Assembly: GCF_023516715.1 (NCBI RefSeq)
Contig: NZ_JAMGSI010000001.1
Span: 434,001-498,000 of the forward strand
Direction of reading: 5' to 3'
Origin: Akkermansia massiliensis
GTDB taxonomy: Bacteria; Verrucomicrobiota; Verrucomicrobiia; Verrucomicrobiales; Akkermansiaceae
Length of the DNA: 64,000 nucleotides
The translations under genes and the position numbers were made by a program. The notes under the pieces were generated by a model, which was given only the letters and a program-made list of their open reading frames with translations, ran no database searches and was not told the DNA's origin. Numbering within the stretch: position 1 is the first letter of the stretch; every line of letters starts with the position of its first letter. Positions 51,649-61,249 of this stretch are shown here, in pieces.

Positions 51649-52659
51649 ATGTCCATCCCGTTCTTTTCGAAATTACGATCCCAGAAGCACTATCTTCAAC
51701 TGGTCAAGCCGGAATTGAAGCAAGTTTCTGAGTTTGTGGAAGCCCAGGCATCCTGTTTTGACCCGGAAGTCACCGACTACATGGAAACAGTGTGCCAGTC
51801 CAAGGGGAAAATGCTCCGGCCGGCCCTGGTTCTGCTGGTAGCCGGCGCCACGGGCGGCATCAAGGAAGCCCACATCCGGCTGGGAGCCCTGCTGGAAATG
51901 GTGCATCTGGCCTCCCTCGTGCATGATGACGTGATTGACGAGGCCGACAAGCGCCGTGACGAGGCCACCGCGAACGCCCTGTGGGGCAACAGCCTGGCCG
52001 TACTGCTGGGGGATGTTCTCTTTTCCCATGCCATGGTGCTTGGTACCGAGTTCGGCAGCACGGAATTCTGCCGCAGGCTGGCGAACACCGTCAGGGACGT
52101 ATGCCAGGGGGAAGTGGCCCAGTCCAGCCGCCTGTATGACCTGAGCATGACCCGCGAGGAATACTTTGAAATCATCCGGAAAAAAACCGCCTCCCTGTTC
52201 TCCGCCGCTACGGGCGGCGCGGCGTGGATCTCCGGAGTGGCCCCGGAAGTGGAGGAATCCCTTTACCAGCTGGGAGACCTGCTGGGGGTGGCCTACCAGA
52301 TTTACGACGACTGCCTGGACATGGTGGGCGATGAAGACGATGCCGGCAAAACGCTCCACACGGACGCCACCAAGGGCAAGCTGACCCTCCCCATCTTCAA
52401 CCTGCTGGAATGCGGGGACAGGAACGTGGAAGCCACGCTCAGAGACGCCATTGAAAACCGTGAAGTGGTGGATTACTCCGCCTTTCAGGATAACCCCGTT
52501 TTTGCGGAGGCCCTGGACAAGTCGATCCAGGTGGCTCTGGAGAAAAACGAGGCTGCCCGTGAAATCCTGTGGCTCCTTCCCCAGACGGAATACCGTGAGG
52601 CCCTGGCGGAAATGACCTTCTACATGGACGAGTTGCTCAACGACTGCCGTATCTCCTGA
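51649..52659 (+). CDS. Polyprenyl diphosphate synthase
   Basis: A 336-residue trans-isoprenyl diphosphate synthase. The first Asp-rich motif is VHDDVIDEADKRRDEAT near residue 88; the second is YQIYDDCLDMVGDEDD near residue 217, both typical of long-chain (quinone side chain) synthases such as IspB/HepT. It builds the polyprenyl tail of menaquinone by adding isopentenyl units to farnesyl diphosphate. GKMLRPALVLL near residue 49 is also conserved. It is divergent from the lar operon. The exact chain length cannot be read. Confidence 0.92.
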   Translation: MSIPFFSKLRSQKHYLQLVKPELKQVSEFVEAQASCFDPEVTDYMETVCQSKGKMLRPALVLLVAGATGGIKEAHIRLGALLEMVHLASLVHDDVIDEADKRRDEATANALWGNSLAVLLGDVLFSHAMVLGTEFGSTEFCRRLANTVRDVCQGEVAQSSRLYDLSMTREEYFEIIRKKTASLFSAATGGAAWISGVAPEVEESLYQLGDLLGVAYQIYDDCLDMVGDEDDAGKTLHTDATKGKLTLPIFNLLECGDRNVEATLRDAIENREVVDYSAFQDNPVFAEALDKSIQVALEKNEAAREILWLLPQTEYREALAEMTFYMDELLNDCRIS

Positions 52660-52914
52660 GCTTCATTCACATCCTTAAAAAAGGGAGGACGGTTTCCGGA
52701 AATGGACTTCGGCAACTTGTCTGGAATCCAGAACGCTGTTCACGAAGGCAGGCTCCGTGGCATTTTTTTAAACCGGGACCGTTTCCCAGGGCTCCTTCCT
52801 CATGAAACGGTCCCTCTATCCGGGCCTGCGTGCCTCCCTGCTTCACTGGACGGAAAATCCGTTTCCATGGGCTGGCTTTTTTAGAGCGGGAGACCGATGA
52901 AGATGCCTTGCAGG
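52660..52914. other. Intergenic region with an inverted repeat
   Basis: About 255 bases between convergent genes. CGGGACCGTTTC (52774-52785) and GAAACGGTCCC (52804-52814) form a stem with an 18-base loop. It may act as a terminator for either neighbour, though the T-run is poor. No gene seen. Confidence 0.5.
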
Positions 52915-53628
52915 TCAGCAGGCGCAGCCTCTCCGGCGGCCTGGCGAAGCTTGTGCGGGCAGGATGGTGATGATTTGGTTCTGCAGCAACTGCACTTTGG
53001 AGGCGCGCTGTGCTGTGATGTTATTGGTTTGCTGGAGGGGATAACACCCTTGATTGCTGTTACCGAGCTCATCTATATCAAATAACCGGTTTTCTCCCCA
53101 GTGCTTGGCGAGCAGTTTGGAGTTATCCGTTGTTGCATATCCGGCAATAACGCACCAATGTGCATGCGGAAGGTCCGTCCACTGGACGCCAGTCCGGGGG
53201 AAACCGTGTTTTTCGTTTTGCTTATCATTGATAACTTGAAAAGGAACGAGGGCATACCCTCCCTGATCAATGGTGTCCCGGATGGTTTGTTCATGAAATA
53301 ACTGGCAGGCGGCGGAGCAGCTTCCGTTGGCTCTCGCATGGATGAAACGGGCAAAATCGTGGGGATGGAAAACTTCCCCTACCTCGCTTAAACAGCCCTC
53401 TGCACGATTGGTGAGGGGATATTGAACGGCCAATTTTAAAAGCTCCATATTCGTCCATGCGGCATCAGGATTGAAGCAATTGAGGACATAGGAGGCTGCG
53501 TAAAAGCCGCAGGAGGGGTGGGACGTCTGCCGGTCCATCTCCTCCCGATAGGTATTGGGAACGGTACACATGACGTAGCCTGCGTAATGGGCTGAGGAGA
53601 AGGCGAGTATATTTTGGTTCCGTGTCAT
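52915..53628 (-). CDS. Putative papain-like/C39-type cysteine peptidase
   Basis: A 237-residue protein without a signal peptide or membrane segment. The pattern HPSCGFYAASYVLNCF (residues ~37-52) places a Cys at the start of a helix. HAHWCVIAGYATTD (residues ~155-168) gives a His at the start of a strand, and HWGENRLFDIDEL (residues ~175) could give the Asn/Asp. This is the Cys-His-Asn/Asp order of papain-like and C39 peptidases. No target is known. The C-terminus is Cys- and Arg-rich (SPGRRRGCAC). Function as a peptidase or amidase is inference; an effector role is also possible. The base composition is somewhat lower in G+C than the neighbours. Confidence 0.65.
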   Translation of the reverse strand: MTRNQNILAFSSAHYAGYVMCTVPNTYREEMDRQTSHPSCGFYAASYVLNCFNPDAAWTNMELLKLAVQYPLTNRAEGCLSEVGEVFHPHDFARFIHARANGSCSAACQLFHEQTIRDTIDQGGYALVPFQVINDKQNEKHGFPRTGVQWTDLPHAHWCVIAGYATTDNSKLLAKHWGENRLFDIDELGNSNQGCYPLQQTNNITAQRASKVQLLQNQIITILPAQASPGRRRGCAC

Positions 53629-54094
53629 CTTGATTACCGGGGTTCATGGAGCCGGTGAATGAAGATATACGGCTGGAGGAAAATTCCGGAAAGGCTGGCT
53701 TGGCGGGAGGAGGCATCCGGTTTTTAAAAGGCGCCTAAACCATGTTGAAAAAGGGCGCCGTATTCAGGATTCGGGGTGTAGCGTTGGCTCGTTTGGAACT
53801 ATACGGATGGGAACAGGTAGATAGCAAATGGAGAGGGGCAACGCGTTTTTTGGCGGCGGCAGGGAGCATCCGGAATGGTTTTATCTTTTTCCTCAGGCGT
53901 CAGCCGGGCCTGCGAGCATGCGCGGAGGCGGGACGGCTTGCAGACAGCCAGCTTCCATGCTAAAAGGCAGGGAAGGAAAGTAGAATAATTCGGCGGGTAT
54001 GGAAGGAAAGTTTTCTCCTGCGTTCTGCTTCCCGGAAAACGGTGATTCCGGAACATTGAAGCAAACACGGAGCGGCAACTCCCATCAACATGAT
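53629..54094. other. Intergenic region without a supported gene
   Basis: About 465 bases between divergent genes. Short open frames occur but carry no recognisable signature. It presumably holds promoters in both directions, which could not be fixed. Confidence 0.4.
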
Positions 54095-54652
54095 ATGACT
54101 GAAAACGAGACCTTTGAGAAAGTGGATTTCCATGAAATGGAGCTGGATGATGAATACTATGATTGCGTATTCGTCGCGTGTGATTTTTCAAAGCTGGTCA
54201 TCCGGAATACCGATTTTGAGAAGTGCGAGTTCAGGGCGTGCAATTTCACGCTGGCCAGCTTCAAGGGAGCCCTCCGGGATGTTGCCTTTGCCGACTGCAA
54301 GATGACTGGCGCAGACTTTACGGACATCGACAGGTTTTCGGACGGCCTGGTCTTTGAAAACTCGCATCTTGATTATGCCAGCTTTGTAGAAGCCAGGTTG
54401 CGGAAAACCGTTTTTCGCGGCTGCAAGATGTATGAGGGGTACTTCAATGACGCCGACATGGCGGAATCCGTTTTTGACCGCTGTGACCTGGAACGGGTTT
54501 CTTTCGTCGGAACCAATTTGGAGAAAGCCGATTTTTCAACCTCTTTCAACTTTTCGATCAATCCCGCCATGTGCAAGCTGAAAAAGGCGGTCTTTTCCCG
54601 GCATGGGCTGGAAGGGCTGCTCGCCCATCTGGACATTGACATCAGGGGATAG
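54095..54652 (+). CDS. Pentapeptide-repeat protein (Qnr/McbG-like)
   Basis: A 185-residue right-handed beta-helix protein. Repeats of the form A/C-(D/N)-(L/F)-x-x run from VDFHEMEL to about residue 160, for example CEFRACNFTLASFKG and ADMAESVFDRCDLERVSF. The C-terminus GLLAHLDIDIRG resembles the dimer end of Qnr (LLxxLGI-x-I-x-G). Qnr proteins mimic DNA and protect DNA gyrase from quinolones or toxins. The size and C-terminus fit this group better than general pentapeptide proteins. The role of a chromosomal copy is unknown. An upstream in-frame ATG at 53999 is possible, but the sequence before MTENETFEKVD is not repeat-like. Confidence 0.8.
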   Translation: MTENETFEKVDFHEMELDDEYYDCVFVACDFSKLVIRNTDFEKCEFRACNFTLASFKGALRDVAFADCKMTGADFTDIDRFSDGLVFENSHLDYASFVEARLRKTVFRGCKMYEGYFNDADMAESVFDRCDLERVSFVGTNLEKADFSTSFNFSINPAMCKLKKAVFSRHGLEGLLAHLDIDIRG

Positions 54653-54704
54653 GAGCGCGGCCACGGTTTAACTGGAATACGGAATAGGCCGTTATAGCGG
54701 GTAA

Positions 54705-54743
54705 AACAAGAATGCGGGCATTCCCGTTTCAGGAATGCCCGCA
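54705..54743 (-). terminator. Terminator after rsgA
   Basis: TGCGGGCATTCC and GGAATGCCCGCA form a perfect 12-pair stem (54713-54743) around seven bases. Read leftward it is followed by TTCTTGTTTT. Confidence 0.7.
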
Positions 54744-54758
54744 CCGTTTCAACGCAGG

Positions 54759-55814
54759 TTAGAATTTGGAATTCCGCTTCTTCACTTCCTCTACGAGTTT
54801 GGAAAGGGATTTTCCCTTTTTGCGCTTATCATGTTCCGAAGCGGAAAAGTATTCCGCTTCCCGCCGGAGCTTCAGATAGCTTTCATAAACCTCGCGGTCC
54901 AGCAGGCCGGTGTTCACTGCTTCCAGGACGGCGCATCCGGGCTCATGGATATGCCCGCAATTCTTGAAACGGCATGCCGCCGCGAAGTCGGAAATATCCA
55001 GCGCTTCTGCAAGGGAACCGGGCTGGCCGATCGCCAGGCCGAATTCCCGGACGCCCGGAGTGTCTATTAAAACGCCCGAACCGTCCATCAATACCATTTC
55101 CCGGCGGGTGGACGTGTGCCGTCCTTTGCCCGTGGAGGAGCTTATATGGGAGGTGGACAGGACCGGTTTTCCGCACAGCGCATTCACCAGGGAACTTTTC
55201 CCGACGCCTGAGGAACCGACAAACACCACTGTTTCCCCTTCCGGAATGGACTCCCGTAGCCGTAGAATCGACTGGGGTTCATGAATGCTTGTAAAAAATA
55301 CAGGCATCCGGCGCTCCAGGTGTTTGACCTGTTCTTCAATGCCCTGCCTGTCAAACCCTAGATCGGCCTTGTTCAGCACCAGTACGGGTTTGATTCCCTC
55401 TTCCAATATCTGAACCATGAAACGCTCGGCTCTGCGGATATTGAAATTATCATCCAGGCTCTGGACAATGAATGCCTTGTCCACGTAAGAGGCGATGGCC
55501 TGCCTGTCGGAAACCGTTCCGCTTTTCTTGCGGTACAGGGTCCGTTCATGGGGCAGCACATCGACGATGATTCCTTTCGTTTCATCAAAGGGCTGGAAAA
55601 TCACCCAGTCGCCCGTGCAGGGCAGTTCAAAGGCTGGTTTTTCATACATCATGTTTCCCCTTAATTCGCACTGGAACACTCCGTTCTCCGCCACGATCTC
55701 ATAACACGTCCTGTGCACGATGGCGATGCGGCCATGGGGCAGGGCGCTGTACGTAGATTCCCGTTTGAGCCGGCTTAACTTCTCATTCCAGCCGTAAGCA
55801 TTTAAATGAATCAT
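54759..55814 (-). CDS. rsgA: Ribosome small subunit GTPase RsgA
   Basis: A 351-residue circularly permuted GTPase. An OB domain comes first (ending near GDWVIFQP). The GTPase motifs are in the permuted order: [10 protein letters not shown] (G4) near residue 145, then [14 protein letters not shown] (G1) near 200, and [11 protein letters not shown] (G3) near 255. A zinc finger with [20 protein letters not shown] binds near residue 290. It helps mature the 30S subunit and checks the decoding site. It overlaps the methyltransferase gene by four bases, so they are co-transcribed. Confidence 0.95.
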   Translation of the reverse strand: MIHLNAYGWNEKLSRLKRESTYSALPHGRIAIVHRTCYEIVAENGVFQCELRGNMMYEKPAFELPCTGDWVIFQPFDETKGIIVDVLPHERTLYRKKSGTVSDRQAIASYVDKAFIVQSLDDNFNIRRAERFMVQILEEGIKPVLVLNKADLGFDRQGIEEQVKHLERRMPVFFTSIHEPQSILRLRESIPEGETVVFVGSSGVGKSSLVNALCGKPVLSTSHISSSTGKGRHTSTRREMVLMDGSGVLIDTPGVREFGLAIGQPGSLAEALDISDFAAACRFKNCGHIHEPGCAVLEAVNTGLLDREVYESYLKLRREAEYFSASEHDKRKKGKSLSKLVEEVKKRNSKF

Positions 55815-56590
55815 TGTTCCATCTTTTTTGCGATGTAAAACACGTAGCCGTAGAATTCCTTGTACCTGCGGTATAATTCCTCTTCATGGCGCAGGGATGC
55901 GACTAATTCCGCGGCGGCTTCATTTCCCGGATATTGATGAAGGAACATTTCCTGCACGGGAACCTGCGGAGCGTAATAATGCTCCGTCCAGCAGCTTTCC
56001 GGCAGAATGAAGGAAGCGACAGGCACGTACCCGGCCCTCTGTATCTGGGCTATCTTATTGGGTATGGTGTCTATCTCCGGATACATGTCCATCCAGAAGC
56101 GGTGAATCTCTTCCGGACGTTCCGCGGTAAACCACGAGCTTTCGGAAATGGCCAGGTAGCCTCCCGGTTTCAGGAACTTGCGCCATTCGTTCAGCCCCCG
56201 TTCAAAGCCGATGTTGTAAATGGCCCCTTCCGACCAGATCAGGTCCAGTTCTTCTTCTGCAAAAGGGAGCTTGTCCATGGAACCGACGATGCCTTCTACC
56301 CTGTCCTGCAAGCCTGACTGCGTTGCCTGGCGGTTGAAGATGCGGATGAAATCCGGGAACAGGTCAAGCCCCGTAACGCTTCCCTGAACATGTGCGGCAA
56401 GCGTCCTGGTCTGTCCGCCCGTGCCGCAGCCGAGGTCGGCGATGCAGGATTGTCCGGTCAGATTGTCAATGAAGCCGAGGGCCTTGAGGGTAGCCTCCGG
56501 GCTGCCGGGGCCCTGCCGTTCCAGGCGCGAGAAATATTCGCAGATGAAATTGAAATCGAATTCGTGAATTGTTTTGTTTTTATTACTCAT
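55811..56590 (-). CDS. Class I SAM-dependent methyltransferase
   Basis: A 259-residue Rossmann methyltransferase. The SAM loop is [17 protein letters not shown] near residue 48. [34 protein letters not shown] and [14 protein letters not shown] give the other motifs. The N-terminus has a helical lid ([20 protein letters not shown]). The substrate is unknown; small-molecule acceptors are typical of this type. The ATG at 56588-56590 ([11 protein letters not shown]) fits better than one 11 codons upstream. The overlap with rsgA suggests a shared transcript. Confidence 0.88.
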   Translation of the reverse strand: MSNKNKTIHEFDFNFICEYFSRLERQGPGSPEATLKALGFIDNLTGQSCIADLGCGTGGQTRTLAAHVQGSVTGLDLFPDFIRIFNRQATQSGLQDRVEGIVGSMDKLPFAEEELDLIWSEGAIYNIGFERGLNEWRKFLKPGGYLAISESSWFTAERPEEIHRFWMDMYPEIDTIPNKIAQIQRAGYVPVASFILPESCWTEHYYAPQVPVQEMFLHQYPGNEAAAELVASLRHEEELYRRYKEFYGYVFYIAKKMEQ

Positions 56591-57077
56591 TAATTTAGTA
56601 AATGTTGTATGCCATGAGGGCACGGCACAGCGGCGCCGTCATCGTGGCAGATAGATTAACGTTGAAATTCCAATAATACGGAACTTCCTCCCGGAAGGGA
56701 TCATCCGGGAGCAAACAAAAGGGGACAACCGCTACGGAAAGTACCGGTTGTTTACAAGGCCGAGGCCGATTTAAATGAAGTATTAAACATGAAGCAAAGA
56801 TATATCGTCTTGTGCCGGACTGGAAATGCGCTGCCGATAAGATTGTTTCAGAAGCAACTTTTCCGGTGCGGCGGGGAACAGGGGTAAATCCCCGTTCGCC
56901 TCATATCTTCTCTGTAATTTGTATTTCCAATACTTTCCCGAAAGTATGCCCGCGTACAGGATGTGCGGGCCGTGCCGGAATTTCGCACGGTCCGGCTGTC
57001 TTTTTCAAGACATTATTATGTCTGCTGTTCTCCGGAGCCGGAAAAAACGTCATTCCCGCGCGTCGGGGATGCTTCCT
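56591..57077. other. Intergenic region with a hairpin, no gene seen
   Basis: About 490 bases upstream of the methyltransferase gene and downstream of the peptide transporter. GGGCCGTGC (56968-56976 region) and GCACGGTCC pair around a nine-base loop and are followed by GGCTGTCTTTTTC on the plus strand, a terminator-like feature without a plus-strand gene before it. Confidence 0.4.
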
Positions 57078-58436
57078 CTACTCCGTCTTTCCGTACCTGC
57101 GCGCCCGGAAGGAATAGGCCACCGCCACCACGGCGGCGAGTATGGCGTACAGGATGAAGCGGTCCGTGGAGATGGCGTTGGCGGATTCTCCGTTGGACAG
57201 GAAAAAGGTGATGGCGGCCACCAGCATGTTGCCTGCAAAGATGGTGAGGTTCCAGAAGCTGGTGATGACGCTTTTCAAATGCAGCGGAGCCTGCGTGTAG
57301 GCGAATTCGAGGCCGGTGGTGCTGAGCAGGATCTCGGAAATGGTGAGTACGCAGTAGGGGATCAATTGCCACGCGATGGACATGGAGGCTCCTCCCTCCA
57401 GCCTGTATTGCAGGAAAGCGACAATCAGGAACGTCACGGAGCTCAGGGCCAGCCCCGTTCCAAGGCGCACCAGGGGCCGCGCCAGCGTCACCACCTTCGG
57501 ATAGACGAATACGGTGATCAGTGGAATGAACACCATCACGAAAATGGGATTGGCCGCCTGGATTTGCGCCGGCCCGATGGACCAGTCTCCGCCGCCCGGG
57601 AGCGGGATGGAAAGGGGAATCATCCTGCTGCCCTGGGCCACCCAGGAGGAGGCCGTCTGTTCAAAGATGGACCAGAAGGGAATGATGAAGACAAAGATGG
57701 AGAGGATTTTCAGGATGTGCCGGGCGTCCTCCACGGCGGAAGCTCCGCAGCGTTGCTCCGCATTCTTCCAGCCCCCGTGGAACAGGACGATGAAGAGCAC
57801 TTTCCAGAAGCCGGCGCGGCCGTTGTTGCGTTCAGGCGGCGTTCTGTGGTACTTCTTGCGGCCCAGCCAGAAGACGAAGGTGGCGATGCCCATGAAAATG
57901 CCCGGAACGGCAAACGCCCAACTGTACCCGTAATGCTGTTCCATGGCCGGAATGACCAGGAAGGAGAAGAAGGAGCCCAGGTTGATAGCCCAGTAAAAGG
58001 CATTGAAGGCCTTGGTCATCAACTGCGGGGATTTATTCGGAATCTGGTCCCCCATGAAGGCGGAGACGCAGGGCTTGATGCCTCCCGCGCCCAGCGCGAT
58101 GATGAACAGGCCCGTCATCAGGATGTAACGGCGCGCTTCAATGGTATGGAAGAGGTCCGCCGTGGCCAGGACTCCGTGCCCTACGCAGTAAAGCAGGGAA
58201 ATGTAAAGAATGGTCTTGTACCGGCCCCATACCTTGTCCGCCAGCCATGCGCCCGCCAGGGGAAGCAGGTAAACCATTCCCGCGAAGACGTGGAGGGTGG
58301 CGGTGGCCCAGTTTTCGCTCATCAGCAGGTGGCCCGTCATGTACAGCATGAGGATGGACTTCATGCCGTAGAAGCTGAAGCGTTCGCAGGCTTCCGTTCC
58401 GATGATGTACCTGGACTGGGCAGGGAGGGCGCTCAT
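57078..58436 (-). CDS. Proton-coupled oligopeptide transporter (POT/PTR family)
   Basis: A 452-residue MFS transporter with about twelve to fourteen membrane segments. The family signature YIIGTEACERFSFYGMKSIL near residue 10 (E-x-x-E-R-F) and the cytoplasmic loop LPLAGAWLADKVWGRYKTIL are clear. GLFIIALGAGGIKPCVSAFM (residues ~108-127) and FYWAINLGSFFSF follow. It takes up di- and tripeptides with protons. A peptide diet fits a host-mucin lifestyle, which is inference. It is one gene. The hairpin at 58487 lies upstream and belongs to the next gene over. Confidence 0.94.
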   Translation of the reverse strand: MSALPAQSRYIIGTEACERFSFYGMKSILMLYMTGHLLMSENWATATLHVFAGMVYLLPLAGAWLADKVWGRYKTILYISLLYCVGHGVLATADLFHTIEARRYILMTGLFIIALGAGGIKPCVSAFMGDQIPNKSPQLMTKAFNAFYWAINLGSFFSFLVIPAMEQHYGYSWAFAVPGIFMGIATFVFWLGRKKYHRTPPERNNGRAGFWKVLFIVLFHGGWKNAEQRCGASAVEDARHILKILSIFVFIIPFWSIFEQTASSWVAQGSRMIPLSIPLPGGGDWSIGPAQIQAANPIFVMVFIPLITVFVYPKVVTLARPLVRLGTGLALSSVTFLIVAFLQYRLEGGASMSIAWQLIPYCVLTISEILLSTTGLEFAYTQAPLHLKSVITSFWNLTIFAGNMLVAAITFFLSNGESANAISTDRFILYAILAAVVAVAYSFRARRYGKTE

Positions 58437-58481
58437 GGATGATGAGGGGGGAGGGGGTCAGGGATGGCGGAACAAGGGCAA

Positions 58482-58513
58482 TAAAAATGATGGCCCCGGT
58501 GCGGGGGCCATCA
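58482..58513 (-). terminator. Terminator after the PpiD-like gene
   Basis: Read leftward, ATGATGGCCCC and GGGGCCATCAT form an 11-pair stem (58488-58513), followed by TTTTTATTG. Confidence 0.9.
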
Positions 58514-58593
58514 TAGGAAGGCATTTTGGCGGCATTCCGCCCCTGTGCGGCGGGACACGGGGGTAATGACGGCTGCCATGGAAAGGAAGGGTG

Positions 58594-60369
58594 TTAGCGT
58601 TCCTGGTTCAGGATGGGGGCGATCTCCACCTTGTACTGGGCGATGCACGCTTTCAGCCAGTCCAGCATGATCATGGATTTGGCCTGGGCGGTCAGGGCCG
58701 GGGCAATCTGCTGGGTGGCCTTGATCTGGAACTCCGGCGTATCCTCCAGTTCGCGCTTGACGAGCTGGGTCAGCAGGATGCCGTCCCCCGTGTTGATGGG
58801 CTGGGCCATCCGGCCGGGGTTAATGACGGAAACCGCCTGGAATACTTCTTCAGGGACCGGGAGTTCCTTGGGCGGAGCCAGGCGGGAATTCATGGCGCGG
58901 TCCAGAAGGGCCTGGAGTTCTTCCTGGCTTCTGGCGTTTTGGAGGTTGACGCTGCTCAGGAGGGCGTTCGGATTGATGAAGGGACCGTAGGCGGCGGTCT
59001 TGGCTCCGGCCTTCCCGGCGATGGCGTTGAACTGTTCCACGGGCTTTTCAGCCTTCTGCAATTCCGTGTTGAGTTCGGCGGCGGCTTTGTTCATGGATTC
59101 CACGGTCATGCTTTCCAGCAGGTCAGCGCGGGCGCTGTTGCGGGCGGTTTCATAAGGCAGCGCCTTTACCGGGGTAACGCCTTCCAGGCGGACCAGGACG
59201 ACCTGTCCGTTTTCCAGCACCTGCATGGTGCTGATCTGTTCGGCTCCGGTCTTGGCGCGCGCTTCTTCAATGGCCTTGGCGTCCGCATCCGCATTCAGGG
59301 CGGGGGCTCCCGTCAGGGAGAAGGCCACGTCCAGCAGGGTGGCGCTGCGTCCGTCGGAGGCGGACTGGTTGATCGGCTGGTTGATTTCCTGGGGCGCATT
59401 CTTGCGCGTCACGGCCGTGTAGGACTTCTTCTCCATCTTGCAGACGTCGGGAGTCTTGGCCAGGGCTTCACTGATGGCCTGGTCCATGTTCCTGCCGTTG
59501 GTGGCGTTCAGCGGTTCCCAGATGTCATTTTCCACCAGGTTCATGGTTTCCATGGTGGCGTTGGAAATATCGCCGGGCTTGGGAGCCTGGGCATCGCCCG
59601 CGGGGGTGAAGGTGTACACGGTGAAGAAGCGGGCTTCCTCGTTCTTGTAATTTTCCTTGTGCTTGTCCCAGAAGGTTTTGATTTCCTCTTCTCCCGGGTC
59701 CGTCTTGGGACGGAAGGCGCTCTTTTCCAGGAAGGCGGTGTTGACCGTGATCTGCTGGCTGTTGGACTCCGCCACGGCTTCGGCAAAGCCGGATTCCACG
59801 GAAATGCCGCCGGTCAGCACATCCTTGATGCGCACCAGGCTGATGGTGTCTTCCATCAGGCCGCGCAGCAGTTCCTCCTGAAGCTTCTTGCCCATGTTGC
59901 CGCGCATGGAAATGAAATTGTCGTACTTCCGGGGGTCGAAGACGCCCTTCTCATCCTGGAATTCGGGAATGTTGCAGATGGCGTCGTCAATCTCCGTAGT
60001 ATTGGGCGTCAGGCCCAGCCGGCTCGCCTCCCTGCGGATGATGCCGCGGTAGGCCAGGAAAGCGGCGTTGGGATTATTCGTTTTCAGCAGGTGGCAGAGT
60101 TCCCGCAGGCTTTCTTCCGAGCTGAAATTGTCCTGGAGCAGCGGGCCGAAGGTGGAAGGGAAGGAGAAAGCCACGGACAGGCCGGTTCTGCCCATGCTGT
60201 TGTAATCCTTTTCTCCGTAAGACTTGCCGTCCACGGAAACGAAGGTTTGCTTGAACATGCCGGTCAGGGAGCCGCCGCTTACGTCCCCGCCGATGAACAT
60301 GAGGCCCACAAACACCAGGGCCATGGCTGCCATGATGACGATTGTATGTTTACGTAAGTAATCTAACAT
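58594..60369 (-). CDS. PpiD/SurA-like membrane-anchored foldase
   Basis: A 591-residue protein. One membrane anchor (HTIVIMAAMALVFVGLMFIG) near residues 8-27 is followed by a SurA_N_3/PpiD-type helical chaperone domain with residues such as VFDPRKYDNFISMRGNMGKK near 157. A central region with parvulin (rotamase) features comes next, then a C-terminal helical part closing the chaperone cradle. PpiD/SurA proteins help outer-membrane and periplasmic proteins fold after Sec export. The parvulin active-site residues are not obvious, so isomerase activity is uncertain. It is transcribed alone, with a terminator. Confidence 0.85.
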   Translation of the reverse strand: MLDYLRKHTIVIMAAMALVFVGLMFIGGDVSGGSLTGMFKQTFVSVDGKSYGEKDYNSMGRTGLSVAFSFPSTFGPLLQDNFSSEESLRELCHLLKTNNPNAAFLAYRGIIRREASRLGLTPNTTEIDDAICNIPEFQDEKGVFDPRKYDNFISMRGNMGKKLQEELLRGLMEDTISLVRIKDVLTGGISVESGFAEAVAESNSQQITVNTAFLEKSAFRPKTDPGEEEIKTFWDKHKENYKNEEARFFTVYTFTPAGDAQAPKPGDISNATMETMNLVENDIWEPLNATNGRNMDQAISEALAKTPDVCKMEKKSYTAVTRKNAPQEINQPINQSASDGRSATLLDVAFSLTGAPALNADADAKAIEEARAKTGAEQISTMQVLENGQVVLVRLEGVTPVKALPYETARNSARADLLESMTVESMNKAAAELNTELQKAEKPVEQFNAIAGKAGAKTAAYGPFINPNALLSSVNLQNARSQEELQALLDRAMNSRLAPPKELPVPEEVFQAVSVINPGRMAQPINTGDGILLTQLVKRELEDTPEFQIKATQQIAPALTAQAKSMIMLDWLKACIAQYKVEIAPILNQER

Positions 60370-60699
60370 GGAATGTTAAGTTGAAGATGCGCGTGTGGCC
60401 GGTCCCGGACTGACGGCAGCCTGGACAGCCCGGACCTTTTACACCTTTTCCCGCCGCTAGGCAAGAACGAAGCTTTCCGCTTCCGGCGGCTTTTCCAAAA
60501 CATTGCGGCATGCGCTTTCCTGTCATGAAGGGCGTTTCCGGTCACGGCAGAACAGTTTTTGACCTCGACGGTGATGCAAATACCCCTTATGTTGCTCCTG
60601 CGCGGAAGGTTCCGGATGCCGCAGGGCGGTCCGGCCTCGTGGGGCCTGTTCCCTCCCGCGCATGTCCGTAGCCGGATGTTCCTTTAATCGCAAGGATTT
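60370..60699. other. Intergenic region between divergent genes
   Basis: About 330 bases upstream of both the PpiD-like and sufT genes. It should hold their promoters, but no convincing hexamers were found. No gene seen. Confidence 0.4.
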
Positions 60700-61245
60700 A
60701 TGCTGAACCAGGTAGTAGAACTCAAAAGAGAAGTGACGGCGGTCCAGATCCCCAGCGGGGATGTGCTCACGCTGCCGGAGGGGGAACGCGTGTATATCAC
60801 CCAGATACTGGGCGGCTCCTATACCGTGGCTACGGACCATGGCCTGGCCCGCATCTCCAGGGAAAATGCGGACGCCCTGGGAGCGGAAGCGGCGGAAGCC
60901 TCCCCGGAGGCGGCTGAACTGGATGAAAACGCCACGCTTGAAGAACGGGTATGGGATACGCTGAAATGCGTGTACGATCCGGAAATCCCCGTGGACATCG
61001 TCAACCTGGGCCTGATTTACGACGTGACCGTCATCGAGCTGGAAAACGGCCTGCATCACGTGGCGGTCAAAATGACTCTTACGGCGCCCGGCTGCGGCAT
61101 GGGACCCCATCTGGTGATGGAGGCCAAGGACCGCATTGAAGCGCTGGAAGGCGTGGAGGCCGCGGATGTGGAAATGGTGTGGGACCCCCCCTGGAACCAG
61201 GACATGGTCAGTGAGGAAGGCAGGATGAAACTCGGATTGATCTGA
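60700..61245 (+). CDS. sufT: Iron-sulfur cluster maturation protein SufT
   Basis: A 181-residue SufT. The N-terminal ~75 residues form the DUF59-independent part with VTAVQIPSGDVLTLPEGERV. The C-terminal MIP18/DUF59 domain has VYDPEIPVDIVNLGLIYDV near residue 91 and MTLTAPGCGMGPHLVMEAKD near 125 with its Cys, then VWDPPWNQDMVSEEGRMKLG. SufT helps mature Fe-S proteins in the cytoplasm. Other suf genes are not in the window. The next gene begins four bases after its stop. Confidence 0.92.
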   Translation: MLNQVVELKREVTAVQIPSGDVLTLPEGERVYITQILGGSYTVATDHGLARISRENADALGAEAAEASPEAAELDENATLEERVWDTLKCVYDPEIPVDIVNLGLIYDVTVIELENGLHHVAVKMTLTAPGCGMGPHLVMEAKDRIEALEGVEAADVEMVWDPPWNQDMVSEEGRMKLGLI

Positions 61246-61249
61246 CTCC

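Noticed and set aside
56967-57006. Rightward terminator-like hairpin with T-run
   Set aside because: It could be read as the end of a small rightward gene, but no supported rightward coding frame precedes it; it is recorded only as intergenic content.
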